From: AE-B3B sp964543295
GTDB lineage: Bacteria; Aerophobota; Aerophobia; Aerophobales; AE-B3A
Direction: 5' to 3'
DNA length: 64,000 nt
Assembly (NCBI GenBank): GCA_964543295.1
Contig: CAZIXA010000006.1
Span: 19,124 to 83,123 of the forward strand
Made by a program: the position numbers and the translations under genes. Numbering within the stretch: position 1 is the first letter of the stretch; each line of letters opens with the position of its first letter. Shown in pieces: positions 9,253 to 17,940 of this stretch. Under the pieces are notes generated by a model. It did not search any database, was not told the origin of the DNA, and worked only from the letters and a program-made list of their open reading frames with translations.

Positions 9253-9287
9253 CCCGGAGAGGAAGTTTTTTGTGCTTCCTCCCCGGG
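9253..9287 (+). terminator. Strong hairpin between dctP and dctQ
   Basis: CCCGGAGAGGAAG at 9253-9265 pairs with CTTCCTCCCCGGG at 9275-9287. There is no long U-run after it, so it is more likely a partial terminator or a 3' stabilising stem. Such stems allow much more receptor (dctP) than membrane protein to be made. Confidence 0.6.
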
Positions 9288-9307
9288 GTATTTGTTAGCC
9301 TGATACG

Positions 9308-9826
9308 GTGAGGTGTGTGAGAAGGGTCGTCAAGAAGATATTCGATTTGCTAGAGGTTCACCTGGCAGTTTTAATTTTTCTGGTTTTAATTTTTTCTGTG
9401 GTAATCCAGGTCTTTTCCCGATATGTCCTCAACCGACCTTTACCACGCCTTTTTGAGCTATCTATCTACAGCTTCGTCTGGACTATCTATCTGGGTGCCG
9501 CCCTGGCAAAACGGTATAGAAGACACATTCGCTTCGATGTCCTTTACCGCAAATTCCCCAGAAAAGTGCAGTTGATCATCGATATAGGTTTTGACCTATT
9601 GACCAACGCAGTACTTCTCATACTCTTGATTCCCAGCATCCAATACACTGCCTGGAACTACAGAATTAAATCCTCCACCCTGCGCATACCCTGGACTTAC
9701 CTTCTGGTATGCTTTCCCATATTTGTTGGACTTATTCTTATTCATAACTCTGTCTGGATCTATACTTATATACGAGAACTTTTAGGGAAAAAAATTTCTG
9801 TTGAAGAGGTCCCACCATGGCAGTAG
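9308..9826 (+). CDS. dctQ: TRAP transporter small permease (DctQ)
   Basis: This 172-residue protein has four hydrophobic segments and the typical DctQ stretch VFSRYVLNRPLPRLFELSIY near residue 34. It is the small integral membrane subunit that joins the large permease. The chosen start is GTG at 9308. Its end overlaps the start of dctM by ten bases, indicating coupled translation. Confidence 0.88.
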   Translation: MRCVRRVVKKIFDLLEVHLAVLIFLVLIFSVVIQVFSRYVLNRPLPRLFELSIYSFVWTIYLGAALAKRYRRHIRFDVLYRKFPRKVQLIIDIGFDLLTNAVLLILLIPSIQYTAWNYRIKSSTLRIPWTYLLVCFPIFVGLILIHNSVWIYTYIRELLGKKISVEEVPPWQ

Positions 9827-11109
9827 CTGTTTGGCTGATAGCTTTTGCCGCTGTTTTTGCTATGGGATATCCTATTGCCCTGGGAATGCTTGTAAGTTCA
9901 GTTCTTTATTTTTCGTTATCCAATATAAGCCTGGCTACTATTATGGATATGATGGTCATAAAATTCGAGAATCAGTTTGTGCTTTTAGCTGTTCCTCTCT
10001 TTATTTTTACCGCTAAAGTGATGAATGCTGGCAAAGTCACTGACCGGGTTTTTGATTTTGCCAAAACCCTGGTGGGTCCGTTTAAAGGAGGATTAGGTCA
10101 TGTGAATATTGTAGCAAGTATAATCTTTGCTGGGATGACCGGTTCTGAAATAGCCGATGTTGCTGGTCTGGGAGCTGTGGAAATTAAGGCCATGAAAGAT
10201 GGCGGTTACGATGGTCCCTTTAGCTGTGCCATTACCTGTGCTTCAGCTACCATAGGACCTATTATTCCCCCAAGCATTCCCATGGTCATCTATTCTATGC
10301 TCTCAGGTGCATCGATAGGATACCTCTTTCTGGGAGGATTTATTCCTGGACTTATCCTGGGAGGAGTTCTAATGCTTTTGGTTTATATCCTCTCGGTTAA
10401 GAGAAACTATCCTTCTGGAAAACAAATCTCTTTCAAGGAATTCTCGAAAAGCCTTACCAAGTCTTTTCTTGCTCTAATGGCCCCGGTACTCCTCCTGGGT
10501 GGAATCTACGGAGGGGTCTTCACGCCTACAGAGGCAGCAGGTGTAGTAAGTGCCTACGCATTAATTCTTTCCTTAATTGTCTACCGAACACTTGGTTTAA
10601 AGGCACTTTACAAGATTCTTATTGAGACAGTTGTAACCACCGGATTTGTTAGCTTTCTTATAGCCGGTGCCTTCGTATTTGGTTATGTGATAGCAAGAGA
10701 GGAAATACCAGCTCTACTTACCAATGGTTTTATAAGTTTGGGGTTGATGTCCAGTAAGTGGACGGTACTTCTCTCACTTAACGCACTCTTCTTGGTTTTG
10801 GGTTATTTTATTGATGTTTCAGCTATTTTATTGATAATTGTACCTATGGTCCTACCGCTGGTTAAAGCTGCAGGAATTGACCTGGTTCACTTTGGAGTTA
10901 TAACTGTCTTCAATCTGATGATCGCCTTGGATACACCACCTTATAGCCCAACTCTTTTTATTACCAGTGCCATCAGTGGAACTCCTCTTGCTGATGTTAT
11001 CAGGGAAATGTGGCTATTCATAGCTTTTGAAATAGGTGCCCTCATGATATGCACCTTTGTTTCTGATCTTGTTCTGTGGCTGCCCAGGTTGGCTGGATAT
11101 ATGGGATAG
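9817..11109 (+). CDS. dctM: TRAP transporter large permease (DctM)
   Basis: DctM is the sodium-driven membrane channel of the TRAP system. The 430-residue protein has about twelve hydrophobic segments. It carries FAGMTGSEIADVAGLGAVEI near residue 104, the GPIIPPSIPMVIY motif near 147 and GVFTPTEAAGVVSAYA near 228, all hallmarks of the large subunit. It overlaps dctQ and is followed after 38 bases by an aldolase gene in the same direction, suggesting a single uptake and catabolism operon. Confidence 0.93.
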   Translation: MAVAVWLIAFAAVFAMGYPIALGMLVSSVLYFSLSNISLATIMDMMVIKFENQFVLLAVPLFIFTAKVMNAGKVTDRVFDFAKTLVGPFKGGLGHVNIVASIIFAGMTGSEIADVAGLGAVEIKAMKDGGYDGPFSCAITCASATIGPIIPPSIPMVIYSMLSGASIGYLFLGGFIPGLILGGVLMLLVYILSVKRNYPSGKQISFKEFSKSLTKSFLALMAPVLLLGGIYGGVFTPTEAAGVVSAYALILSLIVYRTLGLKALYKILIETVVTTGFVSFLIAGAFVFGYVIAREEIPALLTNGFISLGLMSSKWTVLLSLNALFLVLGYFIDVSAILLIIVPMVLPLVKAAGIDLVHFGVITVFNLMIALDTPPYSPTLFITSAISGTPLADVIREMWLFIAFEIGALMICTFVSDLVLWLPRLAGYMG

Positions 11110-11147
11110 ACTTGAGAAAAAGTCACAGATTGCCATAAGGAGATTAA

Positions 11148-12062
11148 ATGATGGTTATTTTGAAAGGTGTTGTTGTTCCAATTGTTACTCCTCTGGAAAG
11201 AGGAAACCGGGATAAAATTGAGGAAGCTGCTGTAGAAAAATTATGTAACTTTCTCATCTCTAAGGGCGTCCACGGTCTTTTTCCTTGTGGAACAACAGGA
11301 GAGGGACCTCTGTTATCAAAAATAGCTCGCAAAGACCTTGCATCACTGGTAGTTAAAAAAGTAAAAGGAAGAGTTCCCGTAGTTATTCAAACTGGTTGTA
11401 TTGATACAAAATCCACAATTGAATTAACGAAACACACAAGGGATATTGGTGCTGATGGAGCTGGGGTTATTAGTCCATACTATTATCGATATAACTTCGA
11501 TGGTCTCAAAGACCATTTTGTAACTGTTGCCAGGTCGGTTCCAGATTTTCCCATATATCTATATAATATTCCTGATAATACAAATAATGATATCACTCCA
11601 GAACTTTTAAACTCCGTAATAAATGAAGCCGACAATGTAGTGGGAATAAAATACAGTCACTTTGATCTTCGGCGAATACCAGAGTACTTGAGCTGTATTG
11701 GAAAAAATAGAGTTTTTCTTATGGGCATGGACGAGCTCATATATCCTTCTTATATCCTTGGTGCCTCTGGCTGTGTAGCGGGAAATGCAAATGTCTTTCC
11801 TGAACCATTTGTTCGTTTACATGGTGCTTTTTTAAACAAAGATTATACCGAGGCAAAAAAACAGCAGGACTTAATTATAAAAATCGCTAATACCTTAAAA
11901 AACGGTGCACATATGTGTTATTTCAAAACAGCCTTACAATTCCGAGGGGTTGATGTAGGAAACGTAGTTACCCCTCAAAAGCGTTTGAATGAGAAGGAAA
12001 TAACGAATTTATGCCAGGAATTGAAAAATCTTGGTCTTCCCCTGGAAAATCCTATTTGTTAA
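11148..12062 (+). CDS. DapA/NAL family Schiff-base aldolase
   Basis: The 304-residue protein belongs to the dihydrodipicolinate synthase / N-acetylneuraminate lyase family. It has the pyruvate-binding loop CGTTGEGPLLS near residue 47, the conserved tyrosine in YLYNIPDNTNN near 137 and the Schiff-base lysine in VGIKYSHFD near 165. Such enzymes join or split pyruvate and an aldehyde. Position in a TRAP operon, away from lysine genes, favours a catabolic aldolase for a 2-keto-3-deoxy sugar acid or similar compound. An AAGGAGATTAA site precedes the ATG. Confidence 0.88.
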   Translation: MMVILKGVVVPIVTPLERGNRDKIEEAAVEKLCNFLISKGVHGLFPCGTTGEGPLLSKIARKDLASLVVKKVKGRVPVVIQTGCIDTKSTIELTKHTRDIGADGAGVISPYYYRYNFDGLKDHFVTVARSVPDFPIYLYNIPDNTNNDITPELLNSVINEADNVVGIKYSHFDLRRIPEYLSCIGKNRVFLMGMDELIYPSYILGASGCVAGNANVFPEPFVRLHGAFLNKDYTEAKKQQDLIIKIANTLKNGAHMCYFKTALQFRGVDVGNVVTPQKRLNEKEITNLCQELKNLGLPLENPIC

Positions 12063-12200
12063 TAGATACGTTTTTGCACTGTTTTATACCTATGAGGTCG
12101 ACGAAACCACTCCTTTTCCTTATTGCTTGATTTCTTGCCGAAGTCTTGAGCGCCTTAAAAAATAAATGAGCCCCAATCATCATATCAACAGAAAAAAAGA

Positions 12201-13319
12201 ATGACAAAGAGGGATAGAATTGATAAGGTTTTCAACCGAGAGCTGCCTGATCGTATTCCCGTTTACGATAAACTACGGAATGACACTGCCATCGAATACT
12301 ACGCCGGTAGGAAACTTACTCAGAAAAACAAATTCGAAGTAGTTACCAAGGCTATAGAAAAGACCATAGATATGACAGTAGCGGTCAGGCTTCCTCATGC
12401 TGAAGAAATTATTATTGATAAGAAAGGCTTTGTGTGGCAATATCATGAGTGGAATGAAAGGATTAAACAAAGACCTTTTACAGATCTAAAAGGTACTGCT
12501 CAGTTTATAAAGGACGAAATTCAAGAGCTTACCGAAGGAGGATTTAAGGAGGAGCCCTTCATCGATCTAAAAGGTGCTGCCTGGACTGGAAGACTTGGCC
12601 AGAACTATCAAAAATCTGTCCTTGCTAAAAATCTTAACTTACAGAAAGCCACCGGGGGGACAGTAATAGCTTTGGACAGCGAGCCCGGGCTTAACACAGC
12701 TTATAGTCTAATTGGCCTGGAGAATTTTATTTATCTTTATGCAGATGATGCTCCATTGATATCCGATTGGTTGGAAGCACTGTGCAGGAATGAATTAAAG
12801 AGAATAAAGCTTCTTGGTACCTCAAAGAAATTATCCTCCTACATATCTTTTATACAAGTATACTCTGATATTGCCAGCAATATCGGTCTGGTCTTCTCAC
12901 CACATTTTCTAGAGAGGGAGTTTTTTCCTCGTCTGAAAGGAGTAGTTAAAATGTGGAATAAATATGGTTGTCGCTGTTACTTTCATTCTGACGGAAATTT
13001 AACACCCGTTATACCTGATCTAATTGATTGTGGAATTGTGGGGCTGCATCCTCTTGAAACTCATGCCGGGATGGACTTGCTGACAATAAAGAAGAAATTT
13101 GGAAGAAAGCTTGTCCTTATAGGAGGAATAGACTGCAGCGTAACTCTTCCCTGGAGTACTCCCGAGCAGGTTCGAGAAGAAGTTAAAAATGCTATTGAAA
13201 TTGCTGGAGAAGATGGTGGATATATAATAGGTTCTACCAGTGAGCTTCATAAAACTATTCCCCTGGAAAATGTTATTGCCATGTTTGAAGCAGCTCGGGA
13301 CTATGGGGTCTACACCTAG
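12201..13319 (+). CDS. UroD-family (MtaA-like) methyltransferase-like protein, copy 1
   Basis: This 372-residue protein has the TIM-barrel architecture of the uroporphyrinogen decarboxylase / corrinoid methyltransferase family, including CYFHSDGNLTPVIPDLIDCG near residue 257 and VLIGGIDCSVTLPWSTPEQV near 300. Members outside heme synthesis usually move methyl groups to or from a corrinoid protein and bind zinc. No corrinoid protein or heme gene is nearby. Its 17-base distance from a second UroD-like gene suggests that both act in the pathway fed by the TRAP transporter. Confidence 0.8.
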   Translation: MTKRDRIDKVFNRELPDRIPVYDKLRNDTAIEYYAGRKLTQKNKFEVVTKAIEKTIDMTVAVRLPHAEEIIIDKKGFVWQYHEWNERIKQRPFTDLKGTAQFIKDEIQELTEGGFKEEPFIDLKGAAWTGRLGQNYQKSVLAKNLNLQKATGGTVIALDSEPGLNTAYSLIGLENFIYLYADDAPLISDWLEALCRNELKRIKLLGTSKKLSSYISFIQVYSDIASNIGLVFSPHFLEREFFPRLKGVVKMWNKYGCRCYFHSDGNLTPVIPDLIDCGIVGLHPLETHAGMDLLTIKKKFGRKLVLIGGIDCSVTLPWSTPEQVREEVKNAIEIAGEDGGYIIGSTSELHKTIPLENVIAMFEAARDYGVYT

Positions 13320-13336
13320 AAAGACGGGGGTGAAAG

Positions 13337-14410
13337 ATGATTCCGAGAGACAGGGTCCTGACTACTTTGTCTCGAAAAGAACCGGATAAAGTGCCTAAGT
13401 ACATTCGCTTTACGCCTGAAATGAAAGTCAAACTACATGAGAAAATAGGCACTGATAACTATGAGGATTACTTTGGTATAGAGATTCGTCGGGTGGGGTT
13501 CAAGCCTACTAAAAAGCTGCCTGACTTTTTATCCTACTATGGTGAGTCCTTACCAAAAAATACCTATTTCGACGACTGGGGAATTCCTTTTGTGACAGGA
13601 TCAGGGGGGCACGTGAAACGAGAGCTTTATCCTATGGCTACTTTTAAAACCCCCCAGGAAATTTCGGAATACCCATGGCCTGATTTTATGGCCTCATACA
13701 GGCATGAGCACCTGGAGAAAGAGGTTCAAAAGTTACATAACCGAGGATACCCATTAATCGGGCGTCTTACAGAGACTAGTGGAGGTTTTATCTTCGAGAC
13801 AGCCTGGCAACTGCGCGGAATGGATAATCTTTTCGTGGATTTTTATGATGACCCGGACTTTGCCCGTGTTCTCTTGGATAAAATCACAGAGATCAATGTA
13901 CAGGTTTCAACTCGATTCGCTGAGGCTGGAGTAGATATCCTTTGGTTAGCAGATGATATAGGGATACAAAACACAATGCTTATGAGCCCAGCTATGTGGA
14001 GAAAGTGGTTAAAACCTCGATTAAAACGTCTGATTGATAGTGCAAAACGAGTGAATCCTCATATTCACATTTTTTACCACAGCGATGGTTTTATCGAGCC
14101 TGTTATTCCAGAATTGGTCGAAATAGGTGTTGATATTCTTAATCCTATTCAACCGGAATGCATGAATCCTGTGAAACTCAAAAGACTTTATGGAGACGAG
14201 CTTTCCTTCTTTGGTACTATAGGAGTACAAACTGTTATGCCTTTCGGCACCTCTAAAGATGTGAGGCGCGCGGTGAGGGAGATGATTGAGAAGGTAGGCC
14301 AAGGAGGGGGCTTTATTATTGCTCCTACTCATTTTGTGCCTGCCGAGGTTCCATGGGAAAATGTGCAGGCATTCTTTGATGCGGTAGAGGAATTTGGACA
14401 GTACCAATAA
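13337..14410 (+). CDS. UroD-family methyltransferase-like protein, copy 2
   Basis: The 357-residue product is a second, clearly diverged member of the UroD family. It has DILWLADDIGIQNTMLMSP near residue 202, HIFYHSDGFIEPVIPELVEI near 239 and GVDILNPIQPE near 258. It starts at an ATG with a GGGGGTGAAAG site and closes the IclR-TRAP-aldolase block. The two copies may form a heteromer or act in sequence. A demethylase or decarboxylase role is possible; the exact reaction cannot be told from sequence. Confidence 0.8.
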   Translation: MIPRDRVLTTLSRKEPDKVPKYIRFTPEMKVKLHEKIGTDNYEDYFGIEIRRVGFKPTKKLPDFLSYYGESLPKNTYFDDWGIPFVTGSGGHVKRELYPMATFKTPQEISEYPWPDFMASYRHEHLEKEVQKLHNRGYPLIGRLTETSGGFIFETAWQLRGMDNLFVDFYDDPDFARVLLDKITEINVQVSTRFAEAGVDILWLADDIGIQNTMLMSPAMWRKWLKPRLKRLIDSAKRVNPHIHIFYHSDGFIEPVIPELVEIGVDILNPIQPECMNPVKLKRLYGDELSFFGTIGVQTVMPFGTSKDVRRAVREMIEKVGQGGGFIIAPTHFVPAEVPWENVQAFFDAVEEFGQYQ

Positions 14411-14467
14411 CGATGCTGATGTGGCAGGATCTTACCTGCTGGCCAGGCTGGTTAATATTTTTTCATG
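14411..14467 (-). pseudogene. 3' fragment of the DUF6775-like gene
   Basis: On the minus strand this stretch reads HEKILTSLASR-stop, almost the same as the last residues (HEKILIRLAGS-stop) of the intact gene at 29457-30281. The DNA match continues past the stop (GATGCTGATGTGG in both). It is a detached 3' end. Another fragment of the same gene lies at 22255-22357. Confidence 0.65.
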
Positions 14468-14548
14468 AAACACGTCTTCGGGCGTCGCAATATGGTTTAG
14501 TCGTTTGGGAAACGCTCTTTTCCTCTGAGGGGTATTCCAGAAGGATAC

Positions 14549-15109
14549 CTATGATTGGCGGAGTTCTTCTAAAGTTAAGTCGGTCTTGGCGGATTTCACT
14601 TGTTCCTTTGTTATGTCGTATCCCCTTCGCGCAAAGCTATCGTTTTCCTTAATGAGGAGCCAGGCATTCCTGTTTTCTTGGTACTTGGTTCTAATCAGGA
14701 CGAACCCACCCTTTAGCTTCTTGCCATTGAGATGAAACCTCATGTGTCCTTTCTTGATACTTCTCTTGGGATCTTCTCCCTCCAAGATTTCATAGACCCC
14801 GTAATCCCATACCATGACGGTTCCCGCTCCATATTCCCCAGGAGGAATGACCCCCTCAAAGTCTTTGTATTCTATAGGGTGATCTTCAACCTGGATGGCC
14901 AGGCGTTTATGGGAGGGATCGATACTAGGACCTTTTGGAATTGCCCAGCTCTTCAGTACCTCCCCCACCTGCAGACGAAAGTCATAATGAAGATGGCTCG
15001 CTTGGTGCTTCTGGACGACAAAATCCTGTCCAGTCCGCACTTCCTCAATGCCTTTAGGCTCTGGAGTCTTACTGAAATCCCTTTTTCCTCTGTATTCCTG
15101 TAGTCTCAT
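14549..15109 (-). CDS. Stand-alone DNA ligase D 3'-phosphoesterase domain
   Basis: This 186-residue protein equals the phosphoesterase domain of LigD, which trims 3'-phosphate or ribonucleotide ends before non-homologous end joining. It has the conserved HQASHLHYDFRL (His and Asp metal ligands) near residue 35, AIPKGPS near 56, the VEDHPIEYKDFEG histidine segment near 73, and IPPGEYGAGTV. No ligase or polymerase domain and no ku gene is present, so it acts alone or with distant partners. A type-B promoter lies about 80 bases upstream. Confidence 0.88.
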   Translation of the reverse strand: MRLQEYRGKRDFSKTPEPKGIEEVRTGQDFVVQKHQASHLHYDFRLQVGEVLKSWAIPKGPSIDPSHKRLAIQVEDHPIEYKDFEGVIPPGEYGAGTVMVWDYGVYEILEGEDPKRSIKKGHMRFHLNGKKLKGGFVLIRTKYQENRNAWLLIKENDSFARRGYDITKEQVKSAKTDLTLEELRQS

Positions 15110-15188
15110 ATTGTCTCCTCAATCTTCCAAAAGCTTCGGACGGTAATTTACTGCCATCTAAGAACTCTAAGCAATCTCTCATACAGAC

Positions 15189-15216
15189 AACCTAAGCCAA
15201 ATCTCAGCTTTGTCAA
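15189..15216 (-). promoter_or_regulatory. Type-B repeated promoter (LigD-PE gene)
   Basis: On the minus strand this reads TTGACA, 16 bases containing GCTGAGATTTGGC, then TAGGTT. The same spacer sequence recurs at 15.99, 25.01, 54.69, 61.76 and 62.37 kb. Confidence 0.55.
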
Positions 15217-15348
15217 TCTGGGTTTTTGGAATAGGGTGGTAGAGGAACAGATTATCGAAGGCTTTTAGCTGGTAAGAGTCCAGTTGGAGGCTGCACGGGC
15301 TCCTTTGTGCTCAGGACTGCCCCTGATACAGCTTGTATTCTCTTACCA

Positions 15349-15933
15349 TTAAGGTCGATTCCCTAGATCTATGACTATCTTTGTAAGCTTACTCGACAAG
15401 GTCTCTCTGTTTTCTAGATTTACCTCGAGCCCTCTGACATCCTTGCGGCTTTTTATTTTGTCTACGAAGTCGTCTCTACCCTTCTTTATCGTTGCTACCA
15501 CTCGACCGGTCTTTAATGCTTGGAGAACTACCTCCCTGAATTTCCTGGAGAATAATTCCATCCTTCCGATTTCATCAATAATGATTATATCGTTAGTAGA
15601 TATTGCTTTTCTTATACTCTCTACCCCAATTGCTTCGAAAGTGTCAATATCTACGCCATACCTGCCCACTCGGTATGGACTCTTTGTCTTTAGATGAGCC
15701 AGTAGCGATCTTTTTCCATCAAGAGTTATCAGTGAAAAACCGACTCTTTGTCCTTCTTCTCTTACTTCCTCGGTATAGAACCCTCCCTTTGAAAGAGAAG
15801 ATGTCTCTATAAGTCTCTTTATTAGGGTAGTTTTTCCTATTCCCGGCCGACCAGTCAAAAGGACATTCACGCTTTCTCTCGTCTCCTTTCTGTGATTCTC
15901 TTTTTTCCGACAAGCCACATCAAGCACTGCCAC
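15349..15933 (-). CDS. NTPase of the THEP1 family
   Basis: This 194-residue P-loop protein has the Walker A TGRPGIGKTTLIKRL near residue 27 and the Walker B DIIIIDEIGRMELFS near 115, the signature of the THEP1 nucleoside-triphosphatases. They hydrolyse ATP or GTP, and their cellular role is not settled. The first 20 residues are unusually charged, so a start nearer VNVLLTGRPG is possible. It has its own type-B promoter upstream and faces the same way as the LigD-PE gene. Confidence 0.85.
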   Translation of the reverse strand: MAVLDVACRKKENHRKETRESVNVLLTGRPGIGKTTLIKRLIETSSLSKGGFYTEEVREEGQRVGFSLITLDGKRSLLAHLKTKSPYRVGRYGVDIDTFEAIGVESIRKAISTNDIIIIDEIGRMELFSRKFREVVLQALKTGRVVATIKKGRDDFVDKIKSRKDVRGLEVNLENRETLSSKLTKIVIDLGNRP

Positions 15934-15971
15934 TTACTCAGAAACTCTTCAGTTCTATATCTTACAGCTAA

Positions 15972-16000
15972 AGAGTAGGTCAAATCTCAGCACTTGTCAA
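15972..16000 (-). promoter_or_regulatory. Type-B repeated promoter (THEP1 gene)
   Basis: On the minus strand: TTGACAAGTGCTGAGATTTG, then a TACTCT-like -10. The 20-base match to the promoter at 61761 is nearly exact. It stands back to back with the type-A promoter at 16132. Confidence 0.5.
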
Positions 16001-16131
16001 CCAACCGCCCCCTTCCGGCGTAAATCTCTTTGATCCTTTATGATTCCGCATTACAAAAGCCTACTCCTTAAGAATCTTACCCTTTGCTGGCTACCTGTAA
16101 ACTGGCCTAACGCGAATCCCGTCGGGTCTTT

Positions 16132-16159
16132 TTGACACAAGCCAATTTTCAGCTAGGAT
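16132..16159 (+). promoter_or_regulatory. Type-A repeated promoter, copy A1
   Basis: TTGACA at 16132, a 16-base spacer ending TTTTCAGC, then TAGGAT at 16154. One of eight promoters with the same spacing and spacer sequence. Confidence 0.65.
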
Positions 16160-16204
16160 AAAGGTAACTCTTTAGAATGATCTGCCAAAACAGGAGTTAG
16201 CGCA

Positions 16205-16552
16205 ATGAACAAAGCACTAAAGGTTGGCTGGATTCTTATGCTGATTCTAGGGATATATAGACTGGTGTTTAGCTTTTTCATGCCTACTATGGGCTACGAC
16301 GCCGGACAAGGTATGATTCTCGCAACCAATGCAGTTGCCATCATAGGAATTAGTCTGGTACCCTACAAGAAAGCTGAGAAATGGTCTTGGTGGGTGCTAC
16401 TCATTATTGGGATAGTACCTCTCTTAGGGTGGAGCTTCGAGCTGCAAGGGGCGATCCAGATCGTCGGGGCTACAGTAGGTTGGATACTGCTTGTTCTCGG
16501 TCTAGCCATCCCGGCAAAGGTGATCCTGGGTAAGAAGCCTGCTAAGAAGTAG
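16205..16552 (+). CDS. Small membrane protein
   Basis: The 115-residue product has four hydrophobic segments and ends in a lysine-rich tail (KKPAKK). A methionine-rich FFMPTMGYDAGQGM stretch follows the first segment. I do not recognise a family. It is driven by promoter A1 and stands alone between the THEP1 gene and an XRE relic. Short promoter-A-driven membrane proteins also occur at 54029 and 58202. Confidence 0.65.
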   Translation: MNKALKVGWILMLILGIYRLVFSFFMPTMGYDAGQGMILATNAVAIIGISLVPYKKAEKWSWWVLLIIGIVPLLGWSFELQGAIQIVGATVGWILLVLGLAIPAKVILGKKPAKK

Positions 16553-16680
16553 CGAGGTATAAATAACTAAATAAACACTATCCCGGTTAAGATGTTGTGT
16601 CCATGTGGTTTTCCGTCAGCCTGTTTTGAAAAAAGGAACAGAGCATAGACCCTATTTTTGCACAGATGTCCTAATTATAA

Positions 16681-16896
16681 GGTGAATCAAGGAGAACAAA
16701 GAAGGCTCAAAAGAAAAATAAACTAAGAGAGATAAGGTTGAAGCAAGGACGAACTCAATATGCTTTGACTAAAGAAATAGATAAATCTCCCTGGTGGATC
16801 TCCAGAGTAGAAAGAGAACTTGGCAAGATCAGTAAAGAGGAGAAGATAAAAATTGCTAAAGCTTTGGAAACTGAAGTAAAGAGAATATTTCCTTAA
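16681..16896 (+). pseudogene. XRE-type HTH protein lacking a start codon
   Basis: The open frame from 16681 reads KLREIRLKQGRTQYAL and SPWWISRVERELG, a helix-turn-helix closely matching the intact 62-residue gene at 60322-60510. There is no ATG, GTG or TTG in the expected place: the AAGGAG site is followed by AAG at 16702, where the homologue has ATG. It is either inactivated or started at a rare codon. It is followed 16 bases later by a GYD-domain gene; the intact copy also precedes a small enzyme gene. Confidence 0.6.
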
Positions 16897-16912
16897 TTTA
16901 GGAGGGAACACA

Positions 16913-17206
16913 ATGGCTACTTATATCATTCTATTCCGCTTTACACAACAAGGCATGAAAAACATCAAAGAGAGTCCAGACCGAGTCGACGCAGCCAAAC
17001 AAACTTTTCAAGCTATGGGGGCAAAAGTGAAAGAGTTCTATTCGGTGATGGGCAAGTACGACACGGTCTTCATTGTCGAAGCGCCTGATGATGAGACGAT
17101 AGCCAAGCTAACTCTCACTATCGGTTCGCTAGGTAATGTTCGTACTGAGACCCTTCGCGCCTTCACAGAGGATGAATATCGGAAGATTATTGCGGATCTT
17201 CGCTGA
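16913..17206 (+). CDS. GYD domain-containing protein
   Basis: The 97-residue protein fits the small GYD family: YIILFRFTQQGMKNIKESP at the start, then FYSVMGKYDTVFIVEAPDD, where the family motif GxYD lies. GYD proteins form ferredoxin-like barrels of unknown function, often in anaerobes. A GGAGGGAACACA site gives a clear ATG start. It is probably co-transcribed with the XRE remnant before it. Confidence 0.85.
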   Translation: MATYIILFRFTQQGMKNIKESPDRVDAAKQTFQAMGAKVKEFYSVMGKYDTVFIVEAPDDETIAKLTLTIGSLGNVRTETLRAFTEDEYRKIIADLR

Positions 17207-17290
17207 ACAGTTGTAGGACGTCAAATTCTAGATAAGACTCTGCTTTGCTAGTGAACGTGTGCCTTTCCGGAAAACGCAGTAAAGTCTTTT

Positions 17291-17644
17291 GTGGAATCAG
17301 CCGTCTTGGATGATGAGGAAACCGCGAGGAAGTGTTGGTCAAAAAGGGTTCCGGATTACTTTGTGCCGATGATAGTCTCGGCAATGCAGAGACAAATAGA
17401 GCAAAAGCTCCAAGAGGAGCTTGAGTTAGGAAAGGGGCCTGAGCTGGTGAGGTGGGTGGAGAAAGCCTTCCGTTATGAAAAAATATGGACCGGAGTGAAC
17501 AGCTACTACGTCTGGGCAATACCGCCTGGAGAAAAGCGAAGTGAAAGTTTGCAATTTAGAGTAGTTAGAGAAAATAGTAATTGGAAGGTTCTGGTGTTCA
17601 AGGTCTGGGAAGAAGAAGGTTGGTTCAAGGCTCTCACTAGATAG
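17291..17644 (+). CDS. Hypothetical protein
   Basis: This frame of 117 residues starts at GTG and has a mixed, protein-like composition with an amphipathic run rich in Glu and Gln (QRQIEQKLQEELELGKG). The C-terminal half (LQFRVVRENSNWKVLVFKVW) looks like the beta strands of a small sheet. I do not recognise a family. It is followed at once by element R1a. It could be the remains of a longer gene, since no ribosome site is evident. Confidence 0.4.
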   Translation: MESAVLDDEETARKCWSKRVPDYFVPMIVSAMQRQIEQKLQEELELGKGPELVRWVEKAFRYEKIWTGVNSYYVWAIPPGEKRSESLQFRVVRENSNWKVLVFKVWEEEGWFKALTR

Positions 17645-17689
17645 GAACTCTTCAAGATCTTAGTTGATAAATCTGCTAAACCAAGAATT

Positions 17690-17845
17690 TATGCTGATTG
17701 ACGAGAAAAAAGATTCACATAGAAGCTCATAGAGACACTTTCTCAAAGCAACATAACCTATAAGACCTAGATAAAATCGAAGCTTCCCTATCAAGAGAAT
17801 TTTATCAAGCCAGTTGTGGGATACAAGGATTTTTGGAGAAACGAG
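17690..17845 (+). repeat. R1 element, copy a
   Basis: Carries ATCAAGCCAGTTGTGGGATA, the R1 core, after a TTTCTCAA...GACCTAG section. It lies directly 3' of the gene ending at 17644, in the same orientation. Confidence 0.6.
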
Positions 17846-17855
17846 GATGATTCCC

Positions 17856-17940
17856 AGACCCGCACCTTAGCTCTAATAAGGTAGGCTCCTTGGGCCAGGC
17901 AGACCATGACCCCGGTGGGGGGGTAAGTTTGGTTTTTTTA
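17856..17940 (+). repeat. R5 element, copy a
   Basis: Begins AGACCCGCACCTTAGCTC and contains CTTGGGCCAGGCAGACCATGA. It matches the elements at 25550 and 58701. The 3' arm of the hairpin is degraded here. The frame at 17890-18159 across it is not a gene. Confidence 0.55.

Noticed and set aside
14021..14407. Minus-strand 128-codon frame within the second UroD gene
   Set aside because: Antisense to a conserved coding region with no independent support.
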